Positions 63,689-64,000 of a stretch of DNA of 64,000 bases are shown one piece after another. The position numbers were made by a program, and so were the translations under genes. The stretch comes from Mycolicibacterium chubuense NBB4 (lineage in GTDB: Bacteria > Actinomycetota > Actinomycetes > Mycobacteriales > Mycobacteriaceae): contig NC_018027.1 of assembly GCF_000266905.1 (NCBI RefSeq), positions 62,001 through 126,000 on the forward strand, given 5' to 3'. The notes under the pieces were generated by a model. The model worked only from the letters and a program-made list of their open reading frames with translations. It was not told the origin of the DNA and made no database searches. Position 1 is the first letter of the stretch, and every line of letters starts with the position of its first letter.

Positions 63689-64000
63689 GTGAGCCTGGCC
63701 TCGCCGGTGTCGCCGCGCAGGACCCACATCGCGCTGCTGCTCCTGACGTTCACGACGGGATTGATCGACGCGGTCAGCGTGCTGGTGCTCGGCCACGTGT
63801 TCGTCGCGAACATGACCGGCAACATGATCTTCCTCGGCTTCTGGTTCGTTCCGCACTCCGGCGTCGACCTGACGGCCGCCGTCGTCGCCTTCTTCGGATT
63901 CGTCACCGGCACCGTCGTCGCCGGCCGGCTGTTCCGTCATCTCGGCGGAAACGTCCGGCGTTGGCTGGCAACGGCTCTGGGGCTGGAGGTGGTCATCCTG
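63689..64000 (+). CDS. DUF1275 (YoaK-like) membrane protein, N-terminal part
   Basis: The GTG at 63689 lies 9 bases after mam1D. The 104 residues before the window ends have the DUF1275 marks LTFTTGLIDAVSVLVLGHVF and VANMTGNMIFLGF, with three hydrophobic helices so far. Function unknown; the 3' end lies outside the window. Confidence 0.8.
   Translation, partial: MSLASPVSPRRTHIALLLLTFTTGLIDAVSVLVLGHVFVANMTGNMIFLGFWFVPHSGVDLTAAVVAFFGFVTGTVVAGRLFRHLGGNVRRWLATALGLEVVIL

Overview
The window is chromosomal DNA of a mycobacterium, most likely a rapid grower of the Mycolicibacterium type. It is about two-thirds G+C. It holds the 3' half of an ESX-1 (type VII secretion) locus, a complete fructose phosphotransferase (PTS) locus that slow growers such as M. 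tuberculosis lack, a block whose gene order follows M. tuberculosis Rv0144-Rv0164, and a complete mce1 operon. Homologies are assigned by reading the translations against remembered family members; no search was run. I saw no rRNA, tRNA, CRISPR array or insertion sequence.

1-16.3 kb is ESX-1. A divergent EspI-like ATPase and an espE-espF pair lead into espG1, which breaks off near its 3' end. The reading then continues, in another frame, near the start of espI. The genes normally lying between them (eccA1, eccB1, eccCa1, eccCb1, pe35, ppe68, esxB, esxA) are absent, so the window carries what looks like an independent RD1-type deletion. Downstream, eccD1, espJ and a short YxxxD protein are intact on the + strand. 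On the - strand, mycP1, eccE1, espB, espL, a membrane protein with two copies of one external domain, and espK are intact. The espK part (8.1-11.6 kb) has visibly lower G+C.

16.5-22.5 kb is the fructose PTS. HPr, a fused EIIABC, 1-phosphofructokinase and a DeoR regulator are on the - strand, with enzyme I divergent on the + strand. The intergenic control region carries inverted repeats, and enzyme I appears to be translated from a leaderless message. 22.5-34 kb holds a pirin, two TetR regulators, a mycobacterial SAM-dependent methyltransferase, an aldehyde dehydrogenase/SDR/quinone oxidoreductase run, a HAD hydrolase, an F420/FMN-type protein, a DUF456 protein, and ptbB with fadE2.

34-45 kb has a FAD/Rieske oxidoreductase whose divergent promoters both match the SigF consensus. 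It is followed by an AraC regulator, a GAF-ANTAR protein, a NarL-type two-component pair, the proton-translocating transhydrogenase pntAB and a zinc alcohol dehydrogenase. 45-48 kb has small conserved genes, including two too short for ordinary ORF calling, a TetR regulator, a DUF72 protein and an Rv0164-like protein. 48-63.7 kb is mce1R, fadD5, yrbE1A-B, mce1A-F and four mam genes, all apparently intact and mostly overlapping or closely spaced. The window ends inside a DUF1275 membrane protein.
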